A stretch of DNA of 42,166 nucleotides from Gammaproteobacteria bacterium (GCA_018823025.1 JAHJJI010000061.1:1-42166), one strand, 5' to 3'; positions 1 to 10,044 are shown, counted from the stretch's first letter. Numbers and translations are program-made. The notes: generated by a model from the letters alone, not told the origin.

Positions 1-96
1 CCTCGGTTTTCCGAAAAGATCGGGGGCCGTCGGCGAGGACTGTCTGAGCGCGCAGCGCGAGTTCCGCAGCCGCCCGATCTTTTAGGGAAACCGAGG
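1..96. repeat. Long inverted repeat of a dispersed element (left edge of window)
   Basis: Bases 1-24 (starting CCTCGGTTTTCCG) are nearly the reverse complement of bases 73-96 (CCCGATCTTTTAGGG then AAACCGAGG), giving a stem of about 24 bp with few mismatches around a GC-rich interior. The element may extend left of the window. The following text up to about 230 resembles a dispersed repeat common in Betaproteobacteria and Xanthomonads, but that is recollection, not a search. No gene is supported in 1-308. Confidence 0.6.
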
Positions 97-136
97 AAAG
101 CCCGAAGGGCCGGTGCGGGTGGGTGCCCTTTTGTTT

Positions 137-173
137 GGTTACTTATATTTTGGGCAAGCAAAATAAAGTAACC
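137..173. repeat. Hairpin GGTTACTT...AAGTAACC in dispersed repeat
   Basis: GGTTACTT at 137-144 is matched by AAGTAACC ending at 173. The arms extend inward to TATTTTG/CAAAATA with one bulged base. The hairpin belongs to the same repeat-rich stretch as the inverted repeat at 1-96 and is probably part of a non-coding repeat rather than a terminator, since no T-run follows. Confidence 0.5.
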
Positions 174-308
174 TGCTGCCGGGCAGCCCCCGGCATAGAG
201 GCCTCTGCGCGTAGCGCAATCAAAATCCAGCTCTGCTTGTAACTGCCAGGCCAAAGACCTATAGTTGTCCAATTTTCAGGCGTTTGATAGCCCAATCGGA
301 ATAGCACT

Positions 309-1364
309 ATGTCATGGCCTATCCCAAAGTTCTCTAAAAACCAAGTGAATCATGCCGGTGAAATTCTGACATCCAAAGAATTAGATCTGGATAAATGGTT
401 TTCTGCATTCGAAATTCTATCGAATTGGCGGGCCTGCCATGGCTATCCGATCAACACGTTCCAAGCGACTCTACGACAAAAACTGAAAAAAATCGATTCC
501 GACGCTTTGGTAGCCCAGCGCCTCAAACGGATGCCATCGATACTCAATAAACTAGAACGTTTCCCAGGCATGAACTTATCCAGAATGCAGGATATTGGGG
601 GGCTTCGAGCTGTTGTTGGGTCAGTACACCAACTTCAGAAATTACACCACAATTACAAAGAAAGTAGGTTTACCCATTCCCTAATTTCCGAATACGACTA
701 CGTCTGCAACCCCAAAGACTCGGGCTACCGAAGTATCCACCTGATATACAAATACAAACTCAAAGACCCTTCACCGTATGAAGGCTTGCAGCTTGAGCTA
801 CAACTCCGTACCAAGCTGCAGCATGCATGGGCAACAGCCGTTGAGACAGTTGGCACCTTCCTAGAGCACTCTCTGAAATCTAGCGAGGGGCCAGACGTGT
901 GGTTAAAGTTCTTTTCACTGGCAGGATCAGCCTTTGCTCATTTGGAAGATTCGCCACTGGTGCCTGGTTATGAGTCACTTGGCAAGATGGAAACTTTTTC
1001 GGCAACAACAGTGGAGTCCCGGCGCCTTGGAGTTCGAGACATGCTTGTCGGTTACAGTTCTGCTGTGAAAGCCATTCCCACGGGCACTTCGCGCGGCGCT
1101 TATTATTTGGTAGAACTTAATCTCAAAGGCGAGCAAAAAAGTGTTTCCATTATTCCATTTGCCCGTGACCAACTTGAAAAAGCGAACGTAGAATATTCGA
1201 AAGCCGAGAAGCGAGCGGCCGACGGAGAAGATATTCAAGTTGTGCTTGTTTCGGCCGGTTCTGTGGAGTCGTTACGGCGAGCCTATCCAAACTATTTCTT
1301 GGACACTCATGATTTTCTGCGCCAATTGAAACGGATTGAAAAAGCATCAGGCGTTCCAAGCTAG
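309..1364 (+). CDS. RelA/SpoT-domain protein (small alarmone synthetase-like)
   Basis: 351 residues carrying only a RelA/SpoT-type nucleotide pyrophosphokinase domain. Visible motifs in order: RLKRMPSI at 71-78, DIGGLR at 95-100, YDYVCNPKDSGYRSIH at 129-144, and LELQLRT...HAWA at 162-175 with the conserved Glu163, Gln165 and Arg167. There is no HD hydrolase domain and no TGS or ACT domain, so it is not a housekeeping RelA or SpoT. Family members make (p)ppGpp-type alarmones, and some act as toxins that pyrophosphorylate nucleotides or tRNA; which applies here cannot be read from sequence. The C-terminal 150 residues are not recognised. Base composition is visibly more AT-rich than ahcY next door, and a dispersed repeat lies just upstream, so it is probably acquired. 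No antitoxin-like partner ORF is visible beside it within the window. Confidence 0.8.
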   Translation: MSWPIPKFSKNQVNHAGEILTSKELDLDKWFSAFEILSNWRACHGYPINTFQATLRQKLKKIDSDALVAQRLKRMPSILNKLERFPGMNLSRMQDIGGLRAVVGSVHQLQKLHHNYKESRFTHSLISEYDYVCNPKDSGYRSIHLIYKYKLKDPSPYEGLQLELQLRTKLQHAWATAVETVGTFLEHSLKSSEGPDVWLKFFSLAGSAFAHLEDSPLVPGYESLGKMETFSATTVESRRLGVRDMLVGYSSAVKAIPTGTSRGAYYLVELNLKGEQKSVSIIPFARDQLEKANVEYSKAEKRAADGEDIQVVLVSAGSVESLRRAYPNYFLDTHDFLRQLKRIEKASGVPS

Positions 1365-1438
1365 AATTCTTTTCTGCCGCACCCGTACCTTCTCTCTCAA
1401 CCCTTCGACACCCACACACAAAAATCCAAAAATTCAGT

Positions 1439-1444
1439 TATAAT
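1439..1444 (+). promoter_or_regulatory. Probable -10 box of the ahcY transcript
   Basis: A perfect TATAAT at 1439-1444 would place transcription start near 1451-1452, just before the first base-paired stem of the SAH riboswitch at 1454. The -35 is poor (no TTGACA-like hexamer at 16-18 bp), so the assignment rests on the -10 and its position. Confidence 0.5.
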
Positions 1445-1453
1445 TCAATACAA

Positions 1454-1510
1454 CCGAGGAGCGCTGCAACGGATTTCTTCCGTCAGGCTCGGCTTCCAAA
1501 CACCGCGCTT
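1454..1510 (+). promoter_or_regulatory. SAH riboswitch upstream of ahcY
   Basis: The sequence reproduces the S-adenosylhomocysteine aptamer layout. P1 pairs CCGAG (1454-1458) with CTCGG (1488-1492); an internal hairpin pairs CGGA with TCCG around 1470-1482; and the pseudoknot pairs AGCGC (1460-1464) with GCGCT (1505-1509). The GAGGAGCGCTGCAAC core and the GTCAGGCTCGG segment match the known consensus. SAH riboswitches are established ON switches for SAH-recycling genes, and ahcY lies directly downstream, so SAH accumulation should raise AhcY and possibly MetF expression. Confidence 0.93.
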
Positions 1511-1587
1511 ACCTGATAACCAACCCCGTGCCGGACACGGGATGCCAGGTGAGCGACGTCCCACTGCATCCCCCCGGCCACAACGTT

Positions 1588-3006
<1,419 letters not shown>

Positions 3007-3013
3007 GTTTGAA

Positions 3014-3074
3014 CCGCGGAGACGCAGAGACGCTGAGTTTTCAAGCCGTTCTCCGCGTCTCCGCGACTCTGCGG
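3014..3074. repeat. Imperfect inverted repeat between ahcY and metF
   Basis: CCGCGGAGACGCAGAGACGC at 3014-3033 is mirrored by CTCCGCGTCTCCGCGACTC and GCGG ending at 3074. This looks like the widespread 'cgcagagacgcagag' type of dispersed intergenic repeat. Its right end supplies the weak GGTGA ribosome binding site of metF. Confidence 0.55.
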
Positions 3075-3083
3075 TGAAAAATC

Positions 3084-3920
3084 ATGTCTGCAAATAAACC
3101 TATACTCAGTTTTGAATTCTTCCCCCCCAAAACACAGGAGGGAATGGACAAGCTGCACGCCACGCGCAAGCAGCTCGGCCAGCTCAACCCGGAGTTCTTT
3201 TCGGTCACCTTCGGTGCCGGCGGTTCGACACGCGACCGCACCCTGGAAACCGTGATCGAAATCCAGCGCGAAGGCCACAAGGCCGCGCCGCACCTGTCCT
3301 GCATCGGATCGACCAGGGAAAACATCCGGGCGATCCTCAACGAATACAAAAGTCACGGCATCCGCCATATCGTCGCACTGCGCGGCGACATGCCTTCCGG
3401 CATGGCCTGTGCGGGAGAATTCCGCTACGCCAACGAGCTGGTGGAATTCATCCGCACCGAGACCGGCGACTGGTTCCATATCGAAGTGGCCGCTTATCCG
3501 GAATTTCATCCGCAAGCCCTCTCCGCCCAGGCCGACCTGGCCAATTTCAAGCGCAAGGTAGATGCCGGCGCCGATGCCGCCATCACCCAGTATTTCTACA
3601 ACGCCGACGCCTACTTCAACTTCGTCGACGAATGCCAAGCCATGGGCATCACCATCCCGATCGTACCCGGCATCATGCCAATTGGTAACTTTTCCCAGCT
3701 GGCGCGCTTTTCCGATGCCTGCGGCGCGGAGATCCCGCGCTGGCTGCGGCTCAAGCTGCAGGGTTACGGCGACGACAGCGCCGCCATCCGCGCCTGCGGC
3801 CTGGACGTGGTCACCGGCCTGTGCGAACGCTTGCTCAAAGGCGGCGCACCGGGACTGCATTTCTATACGCTCAATCAGGCTGGCCTGATCTCGACCATCT
3901 GGCAGCGGCTGGGACTGTAA
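3084..3920 (+). CDS. metF: Methylenetetrahydrofolate reductase
   Basis: A 278-residue flavoprotein that reduces 5,10-methylene-THF to 5-methyl-THF, the methyl donor for methionine synthesis. Seen: SFEFFPPK at the N-terminus with catalytic Glu11, TFGAGGSTRDRT, the ALRGD segment, and PGIMPI. Together these are diagnostic of the MetF TIM barrel. The length is a little shorter than E. coli MetF but complete. It lies downstream of ahcY in the same direction and fits the same homocysteine/methionine cycle. The ATG at 3084 is preceded only by a weak GGTGA site within a dispersed repeat. Confidence 0.95.
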   Translation: MSANKPILSFEFFPPKTQEGMDKLHATRKQLGQLNPEFFSVTFGAGGSTRDRTLETVIEIQREGHKAAPHLSCIGSTRENIRAILNEYKSHGIRHIVALRGDMPSGMACAGEFRYANELVEFIRTETGDWFHIEVAAYPEFHPQALSAQADLANFKRKVDAGADAAITQYFYNADAYFNFVDECQAMGITIPIVPGIMPIGNFSQLARFSDACGAEIPRWLRLKLQGYGDDSAAIRACGLDVVTGLCERLLKGGAPGLHFYTLNQAGLISTIWQRLGL

Positions 3921-3930
3921 GCCGTGGTTC

Positions 3931-3956
3931 ATGGCACCCTGAAACCAGGGTGCCAT
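3931..3956. terminator. Perfect hairpin after metF (possible terminator)
   Basis: ATGGCACCCTG (3931-3941) pairs perfectly with CAGGGTGCCAT (3946-3956) around a 4-base loop, 10 bp after the metF stop codon. No T-run follows on either strand, so it is not a canonical intrinsic terminator. It may protect the mRNA end or assist factor-dependent termination. Confidence 0.4.
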
Positions 3957-3962
3957 GCCAAA

Positions 3963-4004
3963 TTGATCTAAATCAATACGACTACATTCTTTAAAAGTTA
4001 TAGT
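3963..4004 (+). promoter_or_regulatory. FNR/Anr-type box with class II promoter spacing
   Basis: TTGATCTAAATCAA at 3963-3976 is a perfect TTGAT-N4-ATCAA palindrome, the binding site of FNR, Anr and Dnr regulators. A -10 like TATAGT lies at 3999-4004, giving a predicted start near 4011. The centre of the box (3969.5) then lies at about -41.5, the classic position for an FNR-activated class II promoter. The downstream gene is the GGDEF-EAL protein starting at 4062. Confidence 0.75.
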
Positions 4005-4061
4005 CTAAGTTTTGTCCAACTCTATAACCTTTACCTGACCCCCCTTGTTGCGGCTTCGCCG

Positions 4062-6869
4062 ATGATCAAAAACGCCAGCCTGAAAGCTCACATCCTTCTG
4101 CCCCTCGCCTTGGTGCTGGCGATCCTGCTGGGGGCATTCCATTACAGCCTGTATCAGCACGAAAAAAACAATGCCGATCGTGAGTTCGTACATCAGCTGC
4201 AAGCCGCCAAAAACTATTACGACCGCGCTCTAACAGGGCGCAGCGAAAAACTGGGGGTCGGGCTGGAGGCGATTCTGCGCGACAAACCCTTGCAGGTAGC
4301 CTTGCGCGCCCATGACCGGAAAGCCCTGCTGAAGCGCTCCGCCCCGTTGTTCAAGGCGCTGCATGACCAATACGGCATCACCCACTTCTATTTCGAGGAT
4401 ACCGCCCGGGTCAACGTGCTGCGCGTGCACCAGCCCGAACGTTACGGTGACACCATCAACCGCTACACCACCCTGACTGCGGAAAAGACCGGCAAAATCA
4501 CTTCCGGCGTCGAACTCGGCCCGATCGGAACCTTCACCCTGCGCGTAGTGGCTCCGATATACGACAGCCACGGCCTGATCGGCTATGTCGAGCTGGGCGA
4601 GGAGATCGAAGGCGTTCTGCAAGGCCTCCATGACATTATTGGCACCGATCTGGCGCTATTCATCGACAAGCAGTTTCTGGTACGAAAAAACTGGGAAAGC
4701 GGCATGCGCATGTTGAAGCGAAATGCCGACTGGGACCGTCTGCCGGATGCGGCGATCATCCATCAGACCTTGGATTTGCCGCGCGAGGTGTTGCTCCGCC
4801 TGTTATCCGGGAGAGACCAGCCTGATTCGATCACCAACCTGAACCTCGGCAACAAGCACTACCATGTCGGCATGATCCCGGTCGAGGATGCGACTGGCCG
4901 CAAGGTGGGAAGCCTGTTCATGCTGCAGGACATGTCGCTGAAATTCCGCGAAATGGCGGCCACCCTGCGCAATCTCAGCCTGTTTTACCTGGCGCTGGGC
5001 GGCACCCTCTTTGCCTTGTTCGCCCTGATCATCCACCGGGTCGAACGACGCCTGGAGCACTCCCGCCAGCAAGCGATCACCCAAGGCGAGGAACACGTAG
5101 CACTCCAGGCAAAGCACATCGCCGAATTGCAGGACGAGCAAGACCGTCTCCAGCGCGCTCAGAAAGAACTGCAACAAAGCCAGGGAAAGCTGCGCCTTTC
5201 CGCCCAGGTCTTCGAGAACAGTACGGAGGGTATTGTCATTACCGACATCCACGCCAATATCCTCCAGATCAACCGGGCCTTTGCAACCATTACCGGCTAC
5301 AGCGAGGAAGAGGTAACCGGAAAGAACATCAACATCCTGCACTCTGGCCGGCATGGCCCCAATTTTTACCAGGCAATGTGGTCCTCGCTGGTCGAGTTTG
5401 GCTACTGGCAGGGCGAGATCTGGAACCGCCGCAAGAATGGGGAAATATACCCGGAATGGTTGACGCTCATTGCCACCCGCGACGAGCAAGGGGAAATCAT
5501 TCACTACATCGGGGTATTCGCCGACCTGACCGAGAAAAAGCAGACCGAAGCGCGTGCCCACTACTTTGCCAATTACGATACCAATACCGACCTGCCCAAC
5601 CGTCTCCTGCTGGCGAAACACCTGCAACAGGAACTGGAACGCGCAAATGGAAATGGCTGGCAGGTTGCACTACTGTATCTCGACCTGGATCGCTTCAAGA
5701 CCATCAACGATACGCTGGGCCATCGTATCGGCGACAAATTACTGAAGGCCGTTGCCGAACGGATCGGGCACATGGTTCGCGACATCGACATCATCGGTCG
5801 CCTGAGCAGTGATGAATTTACCATCGTGCTGTCGGATGTCGGCAACCGGCAAAATGCGGAGCAGGTGGCAAAAAAAATTCTCGATGCCATGAACCAGCCT
5901 TTCGAGATGGAGGGTCAGGAGGTATTTATCACCCCCAGCATCGGCATTGCCCTCTACCCTCAGGACGCCAATAGCCATGAGGATCTGATCCGGAATGCGG
6001 ACACCGCCATGGCCCATATCAAGGCCCAAGGCGGCAACGGTTTTCATTTTTACAGCGCCGACATGAACGTAGCGTCGTCGCAGCGGTTAACCATGGAAAC
6101 CCAGTTGCGAAGAGCACTGGAGCGCAATGAATTCGTGCTGTATTACCAGCCCCAGCTCAGTCTGCATAGCGGTCGGATCATCGGCATGGAGGCCTTGCTA
6201 CGCTGGCAACATCCGGAACGGGGGCTGGTTTCACCCGCCGAATTCATTCCGCTGCTCGAAGAAACCGGCATGATCGTCGCCGTCGGCGACTGGGTTCTGC
6301 ACACCGCCTGCGCGCAGAATAGCGCCTGGATGGCAGCCGGACTGCCTCCCCTGCGCATGGCGGTCAACTTGTCCGCACGCCAGTTCCGCCAACGCGATCT
6401 GATCGAATCGGTCAATCAGGCACTGCAGAATACCGGGCTGGCTCCGGAGCATCTGGAACTGGAAATCACGGAGAGCATCATGATCCAGGATTTACAGACC
6501 ACAATCACCACCCTGAACCAGTTGCATGCGCTTGGCATCCAGATTTCGATCGACGATTTCGGTACCGGTTACTCCTCGCTGAGTTACCTGAAGCGCCTGC
6601 CGATCAGCAAGATCAAAATCGACCAGTCTTTCATCCGTGACATCTGCACTGACCTTGACGATGAGGCGATCGCCAACGCGGTGATCAGCCTGGGGCACAG
6701 CCTGAAGATGCAGGTCATTGCCGAGGGAGTAGAAACACTGGAACAACTGGAGCATCTGCGCAAGCAAAAGTGCGATGAAATCCAGGGATATTACTTCAGC
6801 CGGCCATTGCCCGCCGAGGCTTTTGCCCAGCTGGTAAGAAAAAGCCTGATTACGGTGAAACCGGTCTGA
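4062..6869 (+). CDS. dCache-PAS-GGDEF-EAL protein, probable c-di-GMP phosphodiesterase
   Basis: 935 residues. A membrane segment lies near 10-26, then an extracytoplasmic Cache-like sensor to about 290, a second membrane segment near 302-322, a charged coiled coil, a PAS domain (about 380-500), GGDEF (about 505-665) and EAL (about 680-925). The GGDEF signature is altered to SSDEF (582-586), which should weaken or abolish cyclase activity. An RxxD inhibitory-site motif (RDID) sits five residues before it. The EAL domain looks intact: Glu710-Ala-Leu, the Asn in VNLSA, EITES, DDFGTGYSS, KIDQSF and AEGVET. Net activity is therefore inferred to be hydrolysis of c-di-GMP, perhaps modulated by the degenerate GGDEF. 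An FNR-type promoter upstream suggests induction under low oxygen. Confidence 0.9.
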   Translation: MIKNASLKAHILLPLALVLAILLGAFHYSLYQHEKNNADREFVHQLQAAKNYYDRALTGRSEKLGVGLEAILRDKPLQVALRAHDRKALLKRSAPLFKALHDQYGITHFYFEDTARVNVLRVHQPERYGDTINRYTTLTAEKTGKITSGVELGPIGTFTLRVVAPIYDSHGLIGYVELGEEIEGVLQGLHDIIGTDLALFIDKQFLVRKNWESGMRMLKRNADWDRLPDAAIIHQTLDLPREVLLRLLSGRDQPDSITNLNLGNKHYHVGMIPVEDATGRKVGSLFMLQDMSLKFREMAATLRNLSLFYLALGGTLFALFALIIHRVERRLEHSRQQAITQGEEHVALQAKHIAELQDEQDRLQRAQKELQQSQGKLRLSAQVFENSTEGIVITDIHANILQINRAFATITGYSEEEVTGKNINILHSGRHGPNFYQAMWSSLVEFGYWQGEIWNRRKNGEIYPEWLTLIATRDEQGEIIHYIGVFADLTEKKQTEARAHYFANYDTNTDLPNRLLLAKHLQQELERANGNGWQVALLYLDLDRFKTINDTLGHRIGDKLLKAVAERIGHMVRDIDIIGRLSSDEFTIVLSDVGNRQNAEQVAKKILDAMNQPFEMEGQEVFITPSIGIALYPQDANSHEDLIRNADTAMAHIKAQGGNGFHFYSADMNVASSQRLTMETQLRRALERNEFVLYYQPQLSLHSGRIIGMEALLRWQHPERGLVSPAEFIPLLEETGMIVAVGDWVLHTACAQNSAWMAAGLPPLRMAVNLSARQFRQRDLIESVNQALQNTGLAPEHLELEITESIMIQDLQTTITTLNQLHALGIQISIDDFGTGYSSLSYLKRLPISKIKIDQSFIRDICTDLDDEAIANAVISLGHSLKMQVIAEGVETLEQLEHLRKQKCDEIQGYYFSRPLPAEAFAQLVRKSLITVKPV

Positions 6870-7071
6870 CAGGTGGCCCTGCCTTTCATCAAAGATAATG
6901 ATTCTCGTGAACCTGAAGGATTGCTGGCTCTAAATAAAAATCTACTTTGACAACCTATCCGCGCTATTCAAAGCAGCGTAGGCGCAGACAGCGCCACATA
7001 AGAAATGCAAGAAACTGCCCAAACAAACGGCGCCACTTCTCATCTGCCATTCGCTGTCGCGCCCTTCCCGC

Positions 7072-9144
7072 TTAACTGTCGAAATGCTCAGTGATCCACT
7101 CTGGATGGTTCTCTGCAACATGAAAAAGGGCGGCCACCACATGGCGATCGTGCCGGGTCTGGGTCTCCGAAAGCATCTGATCCAACGCCGCATTCATCGT
7201 CATGCCGGTACGGTAAGCCCTTGAATTCACCATTGCCACAAAAGCGTTGGCCACGGACAAAATTTTTGCCGTCAGCAGCATCTGGTCACCATGCAGCCCG
7301 TTCGGGTATCCGCTTCCATCAATGTACTCCTGCTTTTGCGCAATCGTTTCAAGTACCGGACCCGGGAAATCGAGGCCAGAGAGGATCGTGATTGAATGGT
7401 TCACATGCTCGTGCAAGATTTTCTGCTCCTCGTCGGTCAGCGGCTCTGGCTTGATGAGGATTTCTTTCGGCACGAACAGCTTGCCGACATTGGCAAGGTT
7501 TGCCGCCATCTCGAGCGTTTCAATGTCCTGTTTTCCGAGATCCATCTCCCGCCCGATGGCCAGCGCCACCTGAGCTGTCTTGCTGGAATGGTTAGCCGTG
7601 AAAGGGTCATGCAAATCCACCGCACGCATCAGCGTAGCCAGAAGACTGCGCATCAGCTGATCCCGCCGGACCTGGTTCTCCTGTAACACCGTAATATCGT
7701 GAGAAACGACAAGCACGGTCTTGTTGTGGTGAATGCCGGCAAGCAGTGGAATCGCCGCAGAATGATAGGTTCTGGTTACCTCTCTTTGCAGTTGCAGCGC
7801 ATCGGTTGCGATCCTGGATTCATTCCCGGCCAGCGCAGAGCCTGCCAGCGCCCAGATCGTCTGCGCAACATTCGAGCCGAGCACGCTCGCCAACGTCTTG
7901 CCGACAAAGTCCTGCGGAGTCAGCCCCCAGGCCTCGGCCAGAGGCTTGTTCACATACATGAAATGCTGATCCTGATCCACGATGTAAATAAAATCCCGGA
8001 TATTGTCCGTAATGGAGTTCAGGAGCTCGGCTTGCGATCGCAACTCATTCGACTTGATTCGCAGTTGTTCGGCTGCATGGTGCTCCCGCACACTGCTGCC
8101 GTGCCGCCACGCAGCCACCAGTGCAGCGGCAACGAATAAGGTCGCAAGCAGAAATGCCGTCATCAAAAAGTTTTGATGCGCATCCGATTCCTTTAACGCC
8201 TCTTTGACATCAATTTTCTGCACCAGCACCCAGGGCGCCCGCATGAAAGCACGGCTGGTAACCAGCACTTCCGTTCCACGGTAGTCCCTCATTTGACCGA
8301 ATGCACCCGGGTTCATCAGGGCAAATGCCGCCTCAAGCCGTGGGCTTTCCAGCGAAAGCCGCTTCTTCAGCAGCGCGCTTCCATCGGCGAGAGGCGACAA
8401 ATAGACTGCCGAGCCATCCTCGCGCCGGACCAGCAGTGTCTCGTCTGTTTGTGTTGTGCGAATTTGGCGGGTAAGCAACGGATAGAGTTCGCCCTGCGCC
8501 CTCTTGATGCCCACCAGCACAGCAATCGGCGCAGCCTCTTTCTTGGAGACCTGCAATGGAAAGACCGGCACCACAAACCCGAGCAAGGGCTGACCGGAAT
8601 CCCCCAGGTAGACATCCTGAATAGCAGGCTCTCTGGATTTAAGAACCCTTGCAACCGTATTCTCCACCTCCCGGGCGAGCTTGATCCCAGGCGTCGACAG
8701 AATCAATTTTCCATCTTGATCAAGCAACATCAGACCCACATCGGCCTGCCCGGGCAAATTCGCCCCGACGGTTTCCGCTCTGGATTTTTCTACGAAGCCG
8801 CCACGATCAGCCGCGACTAGAACCAGATTACGGATATAGGATAGCTGGGCTGGCTCGACCCCTCCTTGGCGCGGTGGTTCACGAGATGCGAGTTGCATCA
8901 GGTATAGTTGCATCGAGCCATTTACAGCCAGTCCATGCAAGTTGCCGAATTGCGCCTCCAGCCACCTGTCCACAGCGTCATAGCGGCTATCTGCACTAAG
9001 CCCGAGATGCACCTGCCATTGTTGCAGGTCCCGTGCCCGCTCTTTGGCGGCATAGGCAAACACGAACCATATGCCGATAGCAATAAACAGGGCCAGCAGA
9101 GCACTGCCCAGGTAGGCGGGATTCTTGAATGATAACGTCTTCAT
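7072..9144 (-). CDS. Membrane Cache-PAS sensor with inactivated HD-GYP domain (copy 1)
   Basis: 690 residues. Membrane segments lie near 11-31 and 326-346 and enclose a roughly 290-residue periplasmic Cache-like domain. A PAS domain follows (about 370-485), then a C-terminal HD-GYP-type domain (about 500-680). The HD-GYP fold is recognisable from NHSSKTAQVALAIG, ILIKPEPLTDEEQKIL and DGSGYP (609-614). The metal and catalytic residues are replaced: HD of LHDIGK is Ala551-Asn552, the HH pair is Gln603-Lys604, and the Asp of the ARIL-VAD motif is Asn633. It should therefore bind or signal rather than hydrolyse c-di-GMP. It lies 177 bp downstream of a LapG-like protease and is a close paralogue of 14788-16845. 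Whether it binds c-di-GMP is unknown. Confidence 0.85.
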   Translation of the reverse strand: MKTLSFKNPAYLGSALLALFIAIGIWFVFAYAAKERARDLQQWQVHLGLSADSRYDAVDRWLEAQFGNLHGLAVNGSMQLYLMQLASREPPRQGGVEPAQLSYIRNLVLVAADRGGFVEKSRAETVGANLPGQADVGLMLLDQDGKLILSTPGIKLAREVENTVARVLKSREPAIQDVYLGDSGQPLLGFVVPVFPLQVSKKEAAPIAVLVGIKRAQGELYPLLTRQIRTTQTDETLLVRREDGSAVYLSPLADGSALLKKRLSLESPRLEAAFALMNPGAFGQMRDYRGTEVLVTSRAFMRAPWVLVQKIDVKEALKESDAHQNFLMTAFLLATLFVAAALVAAWRHGSSVREHHAAEQLRIKSNELRSQAELLNSITDNIRDFIYIVDQDQHFMYVNKPLAEAWGLTPQDFVGKTLASVLGSNVAQTIWALAGSALAGNESRIATDALQLQREVTRTYHSAAIPLLAGIHHNKTVLVVSHDITVLQENQVRRDQLMRSLLATLMRAVDLHDPFTANHSSKTAQVALAIGREMDLGKQDIETLEMAANLANVGKLFVPKEILIKPEPLTDEEQKILHEHVNHSITILSGLDFPGPVLETIAQKQEYIDGSGYPNGLHGDQMLLTAKILSVANAFVAMVNSRAYRTGMTMNAALDQMLSETQTRHDRHVVAALFHVAENHPEWITEHFDS

Positions 9145-9321
9145 GAGACTAAGGCCGTAGCGTTATTGGTGGTCATTGGTTTTCTTGAGCCCCCTGTAAA
9201 AACAGATCAGTAGTCCAGGCAATGGTTCTCATCGTAGAGAATCCAGTCTCGGCTTCGAGGTAAAGCTAGAACCATCATAGAACCATGAATCATCCTTCGC
9301 AATACGAAACCGGGTTCGCCC

Positions 9322-10044
9322 TCAGGGCCTATGCATCCACCAATGTTTCTCGTTGATTGAATATACTGGAACATAGTGGGTGATTTGCTTTTGCGAGGTC
9401 ACCTCCTGCGCCTGGTTATCGAGTATCAAGGCGTCGCCATTGAGGTACACAGCGAGAATGGCGTGCCCTATACCCAGGTTGTTATCCTGCAGCACAACAA
9501 TGCGCAAGGAGTCAGGGCTGAATCCGAGCTGCCTCAATGACCAATATTTGAGGATGACGAAATCCTCGCAATCGCCATCGTTATACAGAAATTCCCTGGG
9601 AGTTGCCCAGTAGTCGTTCACGCCATAGTTGCCGGAATCCAGCACGTAGTTCTTTTGATTGCCATAAGTATTCACCGCGACGATCTGCTCCATGAGGGGC
9701 TTTCCTCTGAGCCCCGAGAGAAAACGCTGCCAATTGCGCAGGTGGCAGATATTGAACGCAGGGCTCCCGCAGTCCTTATCCTTCAAATCATCTTGGGCGT
9801 GGCGTTTGAGGACGCCGACCCAATGCGGAAACATTTTAAGATTAGCCTGTTCGGATTCCTTGTAACCGAACAACGGTGGATTGGGTTCAAGCGCCCGCCC
9901 TACCCCTTGAGAGTAGGCAGCATCCAGACGCAACGCAAGCAGAATAGCCGAAAGCACTGTGATAGCTCTTTTGGCAGCTTTAACAAAAGCAGATCGCGCG
10001 AACACTCCTGGCATATCCTCTGATGCTATCGTTTTTACGGTCAT
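9322..10044 (-). CDS. LapG-like periplasmic transglutaminase-type cysteine protease (copy 1)
   Basis: 240 residues with an N-terminal hydrophobic export segment (about 27-45) and a bacterial transglutaminase-like cysteine peptidase (BTLCP) domain. The triad is visible as Cys159 in NDGDCEDF, His194 in GIGHAIL and Asp209 in LILDNQ. The acidic residues flanking Cys match the calcium-binding DCE motif of LapG, and the triad spacing is close to that of Pseudomonas LapG. LapG proteins cut surface proteins at a di-alanine site in the periplasm. The gene starts a minus-strand pair with the dead HD-GYP sensor and is divergent from the Slam-type translocon. It is strikingly similar over its C-terminal half to 14065-14745. 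No LapD and no giant adhesin are seen nearby. Confidence 0.87.
   Translation of the reverse strand: MTVKTIASEDMPGVFARSAFVKAAKRAITVLSAILLALRLDAAYSQGVGRALEPNPPLFGYKESEQANLKMFPHWVGVLKRHAQDDLKDKDCGSPAFNICHLRNWQRFLSGLRGKPLMEQIVAVNTYGNQKNYVLDSGNYGVNDYWATPREFLYNDGDCEDFVILKYWSLRQLGFSPDSLRIVVLQDNNLGIGHAILAVYLNGDALILDNQAQEVTSQKQITHYVPVYSINEKHWWMHRP

Noticed and set aside
7072-9144. Active HD-GYP c-di-GMP phosphodiesterase
   Set aside because: The HD, HH and second Asp metal ligands are all replaced, so hydrolysis is not expected.
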